This document shows, one piece after another, positions 43,544 to 51,305 of a DNA stretch of 64,000 bases. The notes below the pieces were generated by a model. That model searched no databases. It was not told the DNA's origin and saw only the letters and a list, made by a program, of their open reading frames with translations. How positions within the stretch are numbered: position 1 is the stretch's first letter; each line of letters opens with the position of its first letter. Source of the stretch: CALEMW01 sp964343835 (GTDB lineage Bacteria; Krumholzibacteriota; Krumholzibacteriia; LZORAL124-64-63); the NCBI GenBank assembly GCA_964343835.1, contig CAYFKR010000008.1, positions 62,001-126,000 on the forward strand, given 5' to 3'. A program made the translations under genes and the position numbers.

Positions 43544-44883
43544 CTACCGGAAGAGAAGAACGATTCGACCGCCGCCACTCCTGACGGCAGGGCGAAGACC
43601 ACGACCTCGTCGCCGGCCTGCAGCACCGTGTCGCCCCGGGGGGTGACCACGTGGCCGCGCTTGAGCACGGCGCCGATGACGGCGTCGCGGGGGAAGTCGA
43701 GCTTGGCCAGGGGCTTGTCGAGGGCCCTGCAGCCGGCCTCCAGGTGGAACTGGAGGATCTCGGAGCCGCTGAAGCCCAGGCTGTGGGTGCTGACCACGCC
43801 GCCGCGCTTCACGAAGCGGGCGATGGCGTCGGCCGTGGACAGACGGGGCGAGACGGCGGCGTCCACCCCGAGCTGAGGCAGCAGCGGCACGTAGTCGGGC
43901 CGGTCCACCTGGCAGACCGTCTTGCGGACGCCCTGGTTGTGGGCCATGAGGCACGACATGACGTTGGTCTCCTCGTCGCCGGCCACGGCCACGAACCCGT
44001 CCATGGACTCGATGCCCTCGCTGCGCAGCAGCTCCACGTCGGTGCCGTCGCCGTGGAGCACCAGCACGTGGTGCAGCTTCTCGGCGGCCTTGCGGCACTG
44101 CTCCTCGTTGCTGTCGATGAGCTTCACATGGACGCCCAGGGACGTGAGGTCCCGGGCCAGCTCGAGGCCGGTGGTGCCCGCCCCCACGATCATCACGTTC
44201 TGCAGGCGGTCCGCCGGGGCGTGGACGTAGGCCAGGGCCCGGTCCACGGCGCCGCGGGCGCCGGCCACGTAGACCTGGTCGCCGGGGCGGATCACGGTGT
44301 CGCCGCGGGGGATCACGGTCTCGCCGTCGCGGACCACGGAGATCACCAGGGCCCATCGGGAGCCCAGGGCCTTCTCGGTCTGCTGGAGGGACTTGCCCGC
44401 CACGAACGCCGACTCCTCCACCCTGGCCCCCACCACGCGCACGCGGCCGCCGGCGAACTCGTGGACGTCGGTGGCGCCGCTCTCCCAGAGGATCTGGCGC
44501 ATGGCGCGGACGGCCTCGAGGTCGGGGTTGATGGCCAGGTCGATGCCGTCGAGCACGAGCTGGTCGCCCCGGTAGTACTCGGGCGAACGCACGCGGGCCG
44601 CCTTGACCCGCGCCCCCATGCGGTGGGCGGTGAGGCAGGAGATGATGTTGGTCTCGTCGGAATCGGTGACGGCGGCGAAGAGGTCCGTGTCGTCCATGCC
44701 GACCTGCTCGAGGAAGGCTGGGTTGACCCCGTTGCCCTGCAGCACGCGGCAGTCCAGGTGCTCCTGGGCCTGGACCACCCGGGCCGGGTCCAGCTCCACG
44801 ACCACGACGTCGCGCTCACGGCGGCTCACGTGGCGGGCGAGGTCGTCGCCCACCGCGCCGGCGCCGACGATCACGATCTTCAT
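43540..44883 (-). CDS. trkA: Trk potassium uptake regulatory protein
   Basis: 447 residues with two RCK modules. Each has a Rossmann glycine motif, V-G-A-G-A-V-G-D (about 6-13) and V-G-A-G-T-T-G-L (about 235), followed by a TrkA-C domain. It binds nucleotides and gates TrkH on the cytoplasmic side. ATG 44883 with GGAGGAG; it overlaps the ltaA stop as ATGA. Its stop overlaps trkH. Confidence 0.95.
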   Translation of the reverse strand: MKIVIVGAGAVGDDLARHVSRRERDVVVVELDPARVVQAQEHLDCRVLQGNGVNPAFLEQVGMDDTDLFAAVTDSDETNIISCLTAHRMGARVKAARVRSPEYYRGDQLVLDGIDLAINPDLEAVRAMRQILWESGATDVHEFAGGRVRVVGARVEESAFVAGKSLQQTEKALGSRWALVISVVRDGETVIPRGDTVIRPGDQVYVAGARGAVDRALAYVHAPADRLQNVMIVGAGTTGLELARDLTSLGVHVKLIDSNEEQCRKAAEKLHHVLVLHGDGTDVELLRSEGIESMDGFVAVAGDEETNVMSCLMAHNQGVRKTVCQVDRPDYVPLLPQLGVDAAVSPRLSTADAIARFVKRGGVVSTHSLGFSGSEILQFHLEAGCRALDKPLAKLDFPRDAVIGAVLKRGHVVTPRGDTVLQAGDEVVVFALPSGVAAVESFFSSGR

Positions 44884-45902
44884 GCGGGCTCCTCCACGTA
44901 GTCGTTCAGGGCGGCCAGGGCCGTCTCGACCTGGGCGTCGTCCACCATCAGGTGGGTCACCAGGCGGACCCTGCCGCGGCCGAACGCCACGCCCAGCACA
45001 CCGCGCTCCTGCAGGTGGGCGAGGAGCCGGTCCTCCCGGGCGGTGCGGTAGATGACGATGTTGGTCTCGACCGCATGATCCAGGGTGACGTGCGGGTTGT
45101 CCAGACCTTCCGCCAGGCGCCGGGCTCGGCGGTGGTCGTCGGCCAGGCGCGGGAGGTGGTGATCGAGGGCATGGAGGCAGGCGGCTGCCAGCACGCCGGC
45201 CTGGCGCATGCCGCCGCCGAAGAGCTTGCGGGCGCGCTTCGCCTCGGCGACGGCGTCGACGTCGCCGGCCACGCACGACCCGACCGGAGCGCCCATCCCC
45301 TTGGAGAAGCAGACGCTGACGGTGTGGAACGGCGCCGCCAGGTCGGAAAGGGACGTGCCCGTGGCCACGTGGGCGTTCCAGAGCCGCGCCCCGTCCAGGT
45401 GCATGCGCAGGCCCCGGGCGCGGGCCTCGCGGCCGATGCGTTCCACCTCGTCCTGGGGCAGGACGGCACCGCCGGCCCGGTTGTGGGTGTTCTCCAGGCA
45501 GATCAGGGACGGGCGGGCGGCGTGGAGGTCGTCGGGATTCAGGGCGGCGTCGATGTCCTCCCACGCCAGGGCGCCCCGCTCCCCCTCCAGGCACGAGAGG
45601 CTCAGGCCCGAGAGGGCGGCAGGTCCACCCTGCTCGTAGCGGTAGATGTGGCATCCCGCCTCACAGACCACCTGGTCGCCGGGGCGGGTCTGGGCCCGCA
45701 GGGCCACCTGGTTGGCCATGGTGCCGCTGGGGACGTAGAGGGCGGCCTCCTTGCCCAGCAGGTCGGCCACACGTTCCTGGAGGCGCAGGACGGTGGGGTC
45801 GTCGCCGAAGACGTCGTCGCCCACCTCGGCGGCGGCGATGGCGCGGCGCATGGCCTCGTCGGGACGGGTGACGGTGTCGCTGCGCAGATCGATGGGATTC
45901 AC
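44880..45902 (-). CDS. ltaA: Low-specificity L-threonine aldolase
   Basis: 340 residues, PLP fold type I. R-S-D-T-V-T-R-P at 7-14, H-I-Y-R-Y-E-Q-G-G near 85, L-D-G-A-R-L-W-N near 169 and the PLP Lys in S-V-C-F-S-K-G-M-G-A-P-V-G-S near 200. It splits threonine/allothreonine to glycine and acetaldehyde. GTG 45902 has GGAGG. Why it leads a K+ transport operon is unclear. Confidence 0.92.
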   Translation of the reverse strand: MNPIDLRSDTVTRPDEAMRRAIAAAEVGDDVFGDDPTVLRLQERVADLLGKEAALYVPSGTMANQVALRAQTRPGDQVVCEAGCHIYRYEQGGPAALSGLSLSCLEGERGALAWEDIDAALNPDDLHAARPSLICLENTHNRAGGAVLPQDEVERIGREARARGLRMHLDGARLWNAHVATGTSLSDLAAPFHTVSVCFSKGMGAPVGSCVAGDVDAVAEAKRARKLFGGGMRQAGVLAAACLHALDHHLPRLADDHRRARRLAEGLDNPHVTLDHAVETNIVIYRTAREDRLLAHLQERGVLGVAFGRGRVRLVTHLMVDDAQVETALAALNDYVEEPA

Positions 45903-45944
45903 GGTCGGATCCTCCGGAGCGGGCGGGAAGGGTCTGACGGACGC

Positions 45945-45979
45945 ACGGCCCCTCCGGCGTTCACCGCCGGAGAGGCCGT
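45945..45979 (-). terminator. Hairpin after the second HU gene
   Basis: 15-bp stem with one mismatch (ACGGCC-CTCCGGCG arms, 5-nt loop) between the HU stop (46011) and the ltaA start. No T-run, so efficiency is uncertain; some readthrough into ltaA is possible. Confidence 0.55.
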
Positions 45980-46010
45980 TGTGGTGGGGTCGGGTCCTCG
46001 GACGCGGGCG

Positions 46011-46298
46011 TCACGGAGTGTTCGACGTCGCCACGCGGTCCTTCAGCATCTTGGAGACCTTGAAGATGGGGACCTTGCGGGCCGGAACGGGCACGGCCTC
46101 CCCGGTGCGGGGATTGCGCGCCATCCGTTCCTTGCGCTCCTTCACCTTGAAGGTGCCGAAACCGCGGATCTCCAGATGATGACCGTCTTCGAGGAGCTTG
46201 CTGATCTCCTCCAGGAAGAGGTCGACGGTCTCGCCCACTTCCTTCTTCGTCAGCCCGGTCTTCTGGGCGATATCCTCTACGATATCAGCCTTGGTCAT
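46011..46298 (-). CDS. HU/IHF family DNA-binding protein
   Basis: 95 residues. T-K-A-D-I-V-E-D-I at the start, R-G-F-G-T-F at about 45-50, A-R-N-P-R-T-G at about 60-66 and a C-terminal F-K-V-S-K-M-L-K-D-R. More IHF-like than the HU at 10364. ATG 46298 follows AAAGGGG. It likely acts with the other paralogue in nucleoid structure. Confidence 0.93.
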   Translation of the reverse strand: MTKADIVEDIAQKTGLTKKEVGETVDLFLEEISKLLEDGHHLEIRGFGTFKVKERKERMARNPRTGEAVPVPARKVPIFKVSKMLKDRVATSNTP

Positions 46299-46582
46299 GA
46301 CACACCCCTTTCTTGGACCGGCCGTCCAATTTGTCACGATCCCTAGGGCTTCCAATCCCGATCGTCCCGTATAACTCCTGCTCTGTCAAGGACATTCTCG
46401 CCCGGCGGCCGTTCAGAGGCAGAATGCACGGCCGGACTGCCGGCATTTCGCAAGATCGGGGCAGCGCGAGGCCCCACGAGGCATCACCGGGAACGGCGGG
46501 GCATCACCCGGCCGATGGCGTTGCGCCCTAACCCCATGATCATGAACACCTTGCAGTACCGGCCCCTATCCACAGCACACCG
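46299..46582. other. Intergenic region upstream of the second HU gene
   Basis: About 280 bases without a convincing gene. On the minus strand a TTGACA (46389-46384) sits 17 bp before a weak GACGAT, a possible HU promoter. A second candidate hexamer, TATACG, is too near. Nothing else recognised. Confidence 0.35.
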
Positions 46583-46598
46583 TGGCACCCCCCTTGCA
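46583..46598 (+). promoter_or_regulatory. Sigma-54 (RpoN) type promoter
   Basis: TGGCAC-N5-TTGCA, matching the -24/-12 consensus (GG and GC at exact spacing), 105 bp upstream of the GTG of the lipoprotein gene and on the same strand. An activator site is not obvious. Confidence 0.7.
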
Positions 46599-46703
46599 GT
46601 CCCCCGGTCGTACGAGCCGCTGACCATGCACAGTTCGACGTGCGACAACCCTTGGCATGGCTTTCGACTTCGGCTCCGACATCTTCGTCAAGGAGGAAGA
46701 CTG

Positions 46704-47120
46704 GTGACTGGCAAGACTTTCAAGACCCTGGGCGCCCTCGCCCTGATCGTCCTGGCCCTGACGGGCTGCAGCTCCGACAGCAACAACCCGTCCCCCACGG
46801 CCGTGGACACCGCTCCCCCCGCCGTGCCCGCCGACGTGAACGGCCAGCCGTATGACGGCGCCGTCGCGCTGAGCTGGGCCGCCAACACGGTCGACGCCGA
46901 CCTGGCCGGCTACAACGTCTACCGCGTGAACGGTGATCGGGTCGCCGCCCTGACCGCCGCTCCCCAGGTGCAGACCAGCTACACGGACGTCAACCCCGTG
47001 CCCGGCACGAACACCTACCGCGTGACGTCGGTCGACATGACCGGCAACGAGAGCGCCTACCAGACGGTCGAGGTCGAGGTGGAGGCCAGCTACGGTCCCT
47101 ACCACCCGGACCAGCCGTAG
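46704..47120 (+). CDS. Small lipoprotein with fibronectin type III domain
   Basis: 138 residues. GTG 46704 is preceded by AAGGAGG. Signal peptide ends in lipobox A-L-T-G-C near residue 22. Residues about 40-125 form one Fn3 domain: W-A-A-N ... L-A-G-Y-N-V-Y-R-V ... T-Y-R-V-T-S-V-D ... G-N-E-S. Likely outer-membrane or surface anchored; binding partner unknown. Expression may need RpoN (promoter at 46583-46598). It is alone on its strand and convergent with the M50 protease. Confidence 0.82.
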   Translation: MTGKTFKTLGALALIVLALTGCSSDSNNPSPTAVDTAPPAVPADVNGQPYDGAVALSWAANTVDADLAGYNVYRVNGDRVAALTAAPQVQTSYTDVNPVPGTNTYRVTSVDMTGNESAYQTVEVEVEASYGPYHPDQP

Positions 47121-47173
47121 GCGTACGGTTCCCTACCCGGAACCTGCCGCACGGACCTCCGTCGGCGAAGACG

Positions 47174-47199
47174 AGGCCGGCCCCACCCGGGGCCGGCCT
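47174..47199. terminator. Bidirectional hairpin between convergent genes
   Basis: Perfect 11-bp stem (AGGCCGGCCCC / GGGGCCGGCCT), 4-nt loop, between the Fn3 lipoprotein (stop 47120) and M50 protease (stop 47221). T-rich only weakly on the plus side (TTCGCTCGTTC). Confidence 0.6.
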
Positions 47200-47220
47200 T
47201 CGCTCGTTCATGGGCCGGGA

Positions 47221-47901
47221 TCAGGCGAAGAGGCTGCCGATCTCGTGGACGATGCGGAAGTAGACGAGGCTGACGTCGTAGCGCACCGCGTTGAGCACCT
47301 TCCAGAGCCCCAGATTCAGCAGCACGATGATCAGGATGAACCCAAAGGGTCGGATGCGCAGGTAGAGCTCGGCGGCTTCGCCCCGCAGGAAGGTCAGCAG
47401 GATCCAGCTGCCGTCCAGGGGCGGGATGGGGATCAGGTTGAAGATCGCCAGCAGCACGTTGAGGATGATGCCCATCTCCAGCAGCCTGGACAGGAACACG
47501 AGGCTGCCGCCCGGTCCGGTCTGCCCCGGGTTGAGGTGGGCCACTCCCATCACGATCCCCAGCAGGATCGCCGACACCAGGGCCAGGGCCAGGTTGCTCA
47601 GGGGGCCGGCCGCGGCCACCAGGGCGTGGTCGCGCAGGGGGTTGCCGAGCCGCAGGGGGTTGACCGGCACGGGCTTGGCCCAGCCGAAGAGGTATCCGCC
47701 CAGCATGAGGCCCAGCACCGGGAAGACGAGGGACCCGATGGGGTCGAGGTGGGCCACGGGATTGAGGGTCAGGCGCCCCATGCGCAGGGCCGTGTCGTCG
47801 CCGAGGCGCAGGGCGGCCCAGGCGTGGGCGCATTCGTGCACCACCAGCGACAGCAGCAGCACGAAGACGGCGATGATCATCTGTTGGACGTCCATGGTCA
47901 T
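47221..47901 (-). CDS. Site-2 protease family (M50) membrane metalloprotease
   Basis: 226 residues, five or six membrane helices. Zinc motif V-V-H-E-C-A-H at about 20-26 (H-E-x-x-H) and N-L-I-P-I-P-P-L-D-G near 150, the third-ligand motif. It is a short rhomboid-like M50 without PDZ. Substrates unknown. ATG 47901 overlaps the glycosyltransferase stop (ATGA). Confidence 0.9.
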   Translation of the reverse strand: MTMDVQQMIIAVFVLLLSLVVHECAHAWAALRLGDDTALRMGRLTLNPVAHLDPIGSLVFPVLGLMLGGYLFGWAKPVPVNPLRLGNPLRDHALVAAAGPLSNLALALVSAILLGIVMGVAHLNPGQTGPGGSLVFLSRLLEMGIILNVLLAIFNLIPIPPLDGSWILLTFLRGEAAELYLRIRPFGFILIIVLLNLGLWKVLNAVRYDVSLVYFRIVHEIGSLFA

Positions 47902-49028
47902 CCTTGTCCGGGGTCTCGTCCGGGGTGCTCCCGGAAGGCGGCCTCGACGTGTTCCGTCGACAGGGCCATCAGGTCGCCGCTCCCGTCGCGGAGCGGTCGG
48001 AGCGCCGGATGGCGCGGGGCCCAGACGCCGGGGTCGGTGGGACCGAAGAGGGCCACCGTCGGCGCCCCCACGGCCCCGGCCACGTGCATCAGGCCGGTGT
48101 CGTTACAAAGAAAGCGATCCGCGCGTTCCAGCAAGGCCGCACAGACGCCGACGGTGACCGGAGGCAACTCCAGCCAGCCGTCGTGGCACTCGGGGGACAG
48201 CAGGCCGGCCATCTCGCGACGGAAGGCCTCGAGCACGGCGCCATCAGCCGGGCCCTGGAGCACGAGCATGCGACGCCCTTCCCTCACAGCCGAGGCGGCC
48301 ACCGCGGCGAATCGTTCCACGGGCCACAGGTTCTGGGTCTTTCCCGCCCCGGGGTGCATGACCCACAGGGGCCCCTCCCCCGGCACGTCCGCCTCGATCT
48401 CCTCCGCCCGCCTGCGTTCCTCGTCCGCCGGCACGACCACCGTGGCCCGGTCCGACGGTGCGATGCCCACGGCCTCCAGGGGCGCCAGGTTGTGGTCCAC
48501 GGCGTGGCCGTCGAACTCGGGGAACGAGGGCATGACCAGGCTGTAGGCGTGGCGGCTGACGTCGTAGCCGTAAGGGGTGCTGTCGCTGCCTACCAGGATG
48601 CGGGCGCCGGAGGCGGCGGCCAGGGCGGCGCTGGTCACCGACCACGATACGGAGTTGAGGACCAGGGCAAGGTCGGGCCGGAATCGGCGCAGGCCGCCCA
48701 CGAAATCCAGGAGCGGGCCGGGGCGGGTGCAGGCCCGCTTGTCGAAGAGAAAGACCCGGTCCAGGTGGGGACTGTGGAGCACGACGTCGCGGTTGACCGG
48801 GGCGCAGACCAGGGCGATCTCCGCGTCGGGCCAGGTCTCGCGCACGGCCCGGAAGCAGGGGGTGGCGCAGACCATGTCCCCCATCTGGTTGTGCTGCCGC
48901 ACGATGAGGATGCGCTCCGGGGCGGCGGCGCACACCTGCTCCGGCGTCAGTCGGGGACGGCCCCACAGCCGGGCGACGGCCCCCGAGAGGGTCCGTTTGA
49001 TCTGCCTGCGGAACGACGTGTCGGCCAT
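47898..49028 (-). CDS. Glycosyltransferase family 9 (heptosyltransferase-like)
   Basis: 376 residues, GT-B fold. N-terminal I-V-R-Q-H-N-Q-M-G-D-M-V near residue 41-52; C-terminal H-P-G-A-G-K-T-Q-N-L-W-P near 220, N-D-T-G-L-M-H-V-A-G-A near 323 and F-G-P-T-D-P. Typical of enzymes adding heptose to LPS inner core. The missing ADP-heptose genes leave the sugar open. ATG 49028 has a distant ribosome site. Divergent from a small ORF at 49083. Confidence 0.85.
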   Translation of the reverse strand: MADTSFRRQIKRTLSGAVARLWGRPRLTPEQVCAAAPERILIVRQHNQMGDMVCATPCFRAVRETWPDAEIALVCAPVNRDVVLHSPHLDRVFLFDKRACTRPGPLLDFVGGLRRFRPDLALVLNSVSWSVTSAALAAASGARILVGSDSTPYGYDVSRHAYSLVMPSFPEFDGHAVDHNLAPLEAVGIAPSDRATVVVPADEERRRAEEIEADVPGEGPLWVMHPGAGKTQNLWPVERFAAVAASAVREGRRMLVLQGPADGAVLEAFRREMAGLLSPECHDGWLELPPVTVGVCAALLERADRFLCNDTGLMHVAGAVGAPTVALFGPTDPGVWAPRHPALRPLRDGSGDLMALSTEHVEAAFREHPGRDPGQG

Positions 49029-49082
49029 GGGTCGAGTGGCACTCCCGTTGCATGGAGGCTCCCCCAGGGGAGGAACCGTCCG

Positions 49083-49322
49083 ATGGATGTCATCCGGAAA
49101 ACCGTCCGAATCGTACTCTGGAGCCTGTTCGTGGCCATCGCGCACTACGAGCTGGTGGCCAAGTCGAACCTGCTGCTGGACCAGCCCCTGCCGGGCTGGC
49201 TGGAAGCCGACCGGGCCGAGCGGAGCGTCGCCTACCGTCCGGTGACGGGGATCGTCCCCATGGACCGATTGCTCCACGAGGGCCGCGAGGCCCGCGTCTT
49301 CTACGAACGCCTCCTGCGCTGA
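49083..49322 (+). CDS. Small protein with one membrane segment
   Basis: 79 residues. ATG has GGGGAGG ten bases upstream. One hydrophobic segment (IVLWSLFVAIAHY, about 9-22), then a charged soluble tail. The 3' end overlaps rsgA (convergent) by 22 bases. No family recognised. Its good ribosome site is the main support. Confidence 0.5.
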   Translation: MDVIRKTVRIVLWSLFVAIAHYELVAKSNLLLDQPLPGWLEADRAERSVAYRPVTGIVPMDRLLHEGREARVFYERLLR

Positions 49323-50266
49323 GGCCCCCTCTGCGCGATCCTCTCCTCCAGATCCTTCAGCATGCCCAGGTAGGCCTCGAAGCGCCAGGCGGGTAACCGT
49401 CCGTCGTCCACGGCCGCCTTCACGCCGCAGTCGGGCTCGTCGCGGTGGACGCAGGTGGTGAAGCGGCACTCGGCCCCCGGGTCGGCCATCTCGGGAAAAT
49501 AGTCGCGCAGGTCCTGGGGCTCCAGGTCCCAGGCGTCGAAGCCGCGGATGCCCGGGGAGTCGGCGATGAACCCGCCGTCGTCCAGGGGGAAGAGCTCGGT
49601 GAGGGTGGTCGTGTGGCGGCCGAGGCCCGTCTTGTCGGTGACGTCGCCCACGCGCAGGTCCATGCCGGTGGCCCGGGCCAGCAGGGAACTCTTGCCGGTG
49701 CCCGAGGCGCCCAGCAGCAGGGACGTGCGGTCGTGGAGGAGGTCGTGGAAAGCGTCGACGCCCTCTCCCGTTTCCGCCGACGTGCGCAGCACGCGGCAGC
49801 CGATGGACGCGTACCAGTCCCAGCGGGGGTCGGCGGCCTCGTCGAGATCCAGGTCGACCTTGTTGAGGCAGAGCACACCGTCCACGTCGTAGCGCTCGGC
49901 CGAGACGAGCAGGCGGTCCACGAACCCCGCCACGGGGTCGGGACGGCTCACCGACTGCACGACGATGACCTGGTCGAGGTTGGCCATGAGCACCTGCTCG
50001 ACCCGTCCCTTGTCGCGGCGCGAGGACATGCGGGAGATCTTGTTGCGCCGGGGCAGGACCTCGTCGATGACGCCGGCGACGCCGTCGTCCTGCATCTCCA
50101 GGCGCACGCGATCGCCGGCCACGGCCACGGTGCGGGCCTCGCGACGGCCCTGCTTGAGCCGGCCGCGGAGACGGCAGTCCACCTCGCCGTCGTCGCAGAG
50201 CACGCGACAGTGGCCGCTGTGGGAGCGGAGCACCACGCCTTCGATTCGGGGGGTCGGGTCGGTCAA
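49301..50266 (-). CDS. rsgA: Ribosome small subunit-dependent GTPase
   Basis: 321 residues. N-terminal OB domain, then a circularly permuted GTPase: G4 N-K-V-D (about 137), G1 G-A-S-G-T-G-K-S-S (about 187-195), G3 D-S-P-G (about 236). The C-terminal zinc site has Cys and His in C-V-H-R-D-E-P-D-C. It tests 30S maturation. TTG start at 50266 with only a weak GGGA site; no better start is seen. Confidence 0.92.
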   Translation of the reverse strand: MTDPTPRIEGVVLRSHSGHCRVLCDDGEVDCRLRGRLKQGRREARTVAVAGDRVRLEMQDDGVAGVIDEVLPRRNKISRMSSRRDKGRVEQVLMANLDQVIVVQSVSRPDPVAGFVDRLLVSAERYDVDGVLCLNKVDLDLDEAADPRWDWYASIGCRVLRTSAETGEGVDAFHDLLHDRTSLLLGASGTGKSSLLARATGMDLRVGDVTDKTGLGRHTTTLTELFPLDDGGFIADSPGIRGFDAWDLEPQDLRDYFPEMADPGAECRFTTCVHRDEPDCGVKAAVDDGRLPAWRFEAYLGMLKDLEERIAQRGPQRRRRS

Positions 50267-50392
50267 CGTATTCCCATCCGTGGCTCCTGCGAATCAGGAG
50301 TCAAATGCGCCTTGAGTCGGGGTGATCGATTGCTTAGTTTAGGCCGAACCAGGAATGTCGTAAAACAAAACCGGTTGCTCAAGGTGGTCCCG

Positions 50393-50854
50393 ATGGACAT
50401 CCAGGACGTCCTGAAGCTCACGTCGCCCGACCTCTTCATCCCCGCCCTGTCCGCCAAGGACAAGAACGGCGTGCTGGAGGAGATGGTCGAGACCCTGCTC
50501 GCCGACCGCAGGCTCACCAAGAAGGAGACCGTGCTGACCATGCTCGCGCACCGCGAGGAGATGGGCAGCACCGCCGTGGGTCCGGGCGTGGCCTTCCCCC
50601 ACGGCCGCACGCTGGCGACGGACGACCTGATCATCGTGGTCGCCCGCTCCGCCGACGGGGTCGACTTCGACTCCGTGGACGGCAATCCCACCCACCTGTT
50701 CTTCATGCTGATCGCGCCGCCCCAGGACTCCGGGAACCAGTACATCCGGTCCCTGGCCGTGCTGACCGAGAAGCTGGGCGACGAGGCCGTGCGCTCGGCC
50801 CTTCTCGAGGCCGCCGACTACGACGCCTTCTGCGCCGCCCTGACGGAGGAGTGA
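50393..50854 (+). CDS. PTS EIIA domain protein (nitrogen/fructose type)
   Basis: 153 residues. Phosphorylatable His70 in V-A-F-P-H-G-R, with preceding E-x-G-S-T-A-V-G-P-G typical of EIIA-Ntr/Fru. No EIIB, EIIC, HPr or EI is here, so a regulatory role is likely. ATG 50393 has AAGGTGG. The zinc-ribbon gene follows immediately. Confidence 0.88.
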   Translation: MDIQDVLKLTSPDLFIPALSAKDKNGVLEEMVETLLADRRLTKKETVLTMLAHREEMGSTAVGPGVAFPHGRTLATDDLIIVVARSADGVDFDSVDGNPTHLFFMLIAPPQDSGNQYIRSLAVLTEKLGDEAVRSALLEAADYDAFCAALTEE

Positions 50855-50856
50855 CG

Positions 50857-51198
50857 ATGAACCGCCAGCTGAACATCCTCGTCGACATCCAGAACAAGGA
50901 ACTGACCCTGCGCGACGCCGAGGACGCCGAGAAGGCCAAGGAATTCGAGGCCCTGGGCTTCGCCATGGACCCGGACAAGATCCGCGGCGAGATCGAGAAT
51001 CTGCTGCAGGAGGTCGATCCGAAGCACCGCGGCTACTACCTGCGCCTCAAGACCAAGTACTCGGACCCCGTGGTGCCGGTGCGCGACGGGCACTGCACCG
51101 GGTGCTACGCGAACGTGCCCACCTCGTTCACCTCGGTGATGAACGAGAACAAGGTCCAGAACTGCGAAAGCTGCGGACGGATCATCTTCCAGATCTGA
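50857..51198 (+). CDS. Short C4-type zinc-ribbon protein
   Basis: 113 residues. An acidic helical N-terminal half, then Y-Y-L-R-L-K-T-K-Y, C-T-G-C and C-E-S-C-G-R-I-I-F, the ribbon of the CdsZ/zf-RING_7 family. Full family members are about 240 residues with a long coiled coil, so this is a truncated form. ATG 50857 is best spaced from GGAGGA; a GTG at 50851 overlaps the EIIA stop. Confidence 0.75.
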   Translation: MNRQLNILVDIQNKELTLRDAEDAEKAKEFEALGFAMDPDKIRGEIENLLQEVDPKHRGYYLRLKTKYSDPVVPVRDGHCTGCYANVPTSFTSVMNENKVQNCESCGRIIFQI

Positions 51199-51221
51199 TC
51201 CGGTTGCGGAGGGCAAAGAGA

Positions 51222-51249
51222 AAGGGGCGACCCGGTCGGGTCGCCCCTT
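51222..51249. terminator. Bidirectional terminator
   Basis: Perfect 12-bp stem (AAGGGGCGACCC / GGGTCGCCCCTT), 4-nt loop, with TTCTT after it on plus and TTTCTCTTT on minus, between convergent genes ending at 51198 and 51306. Confidence 0.8.
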
Positions 51250-51305
51250 CTTCGTCCGCGGCACATCCGGCGTGGGCGGGAGGTCCCTCGCCGTCGGTCG
51301 CGGCC

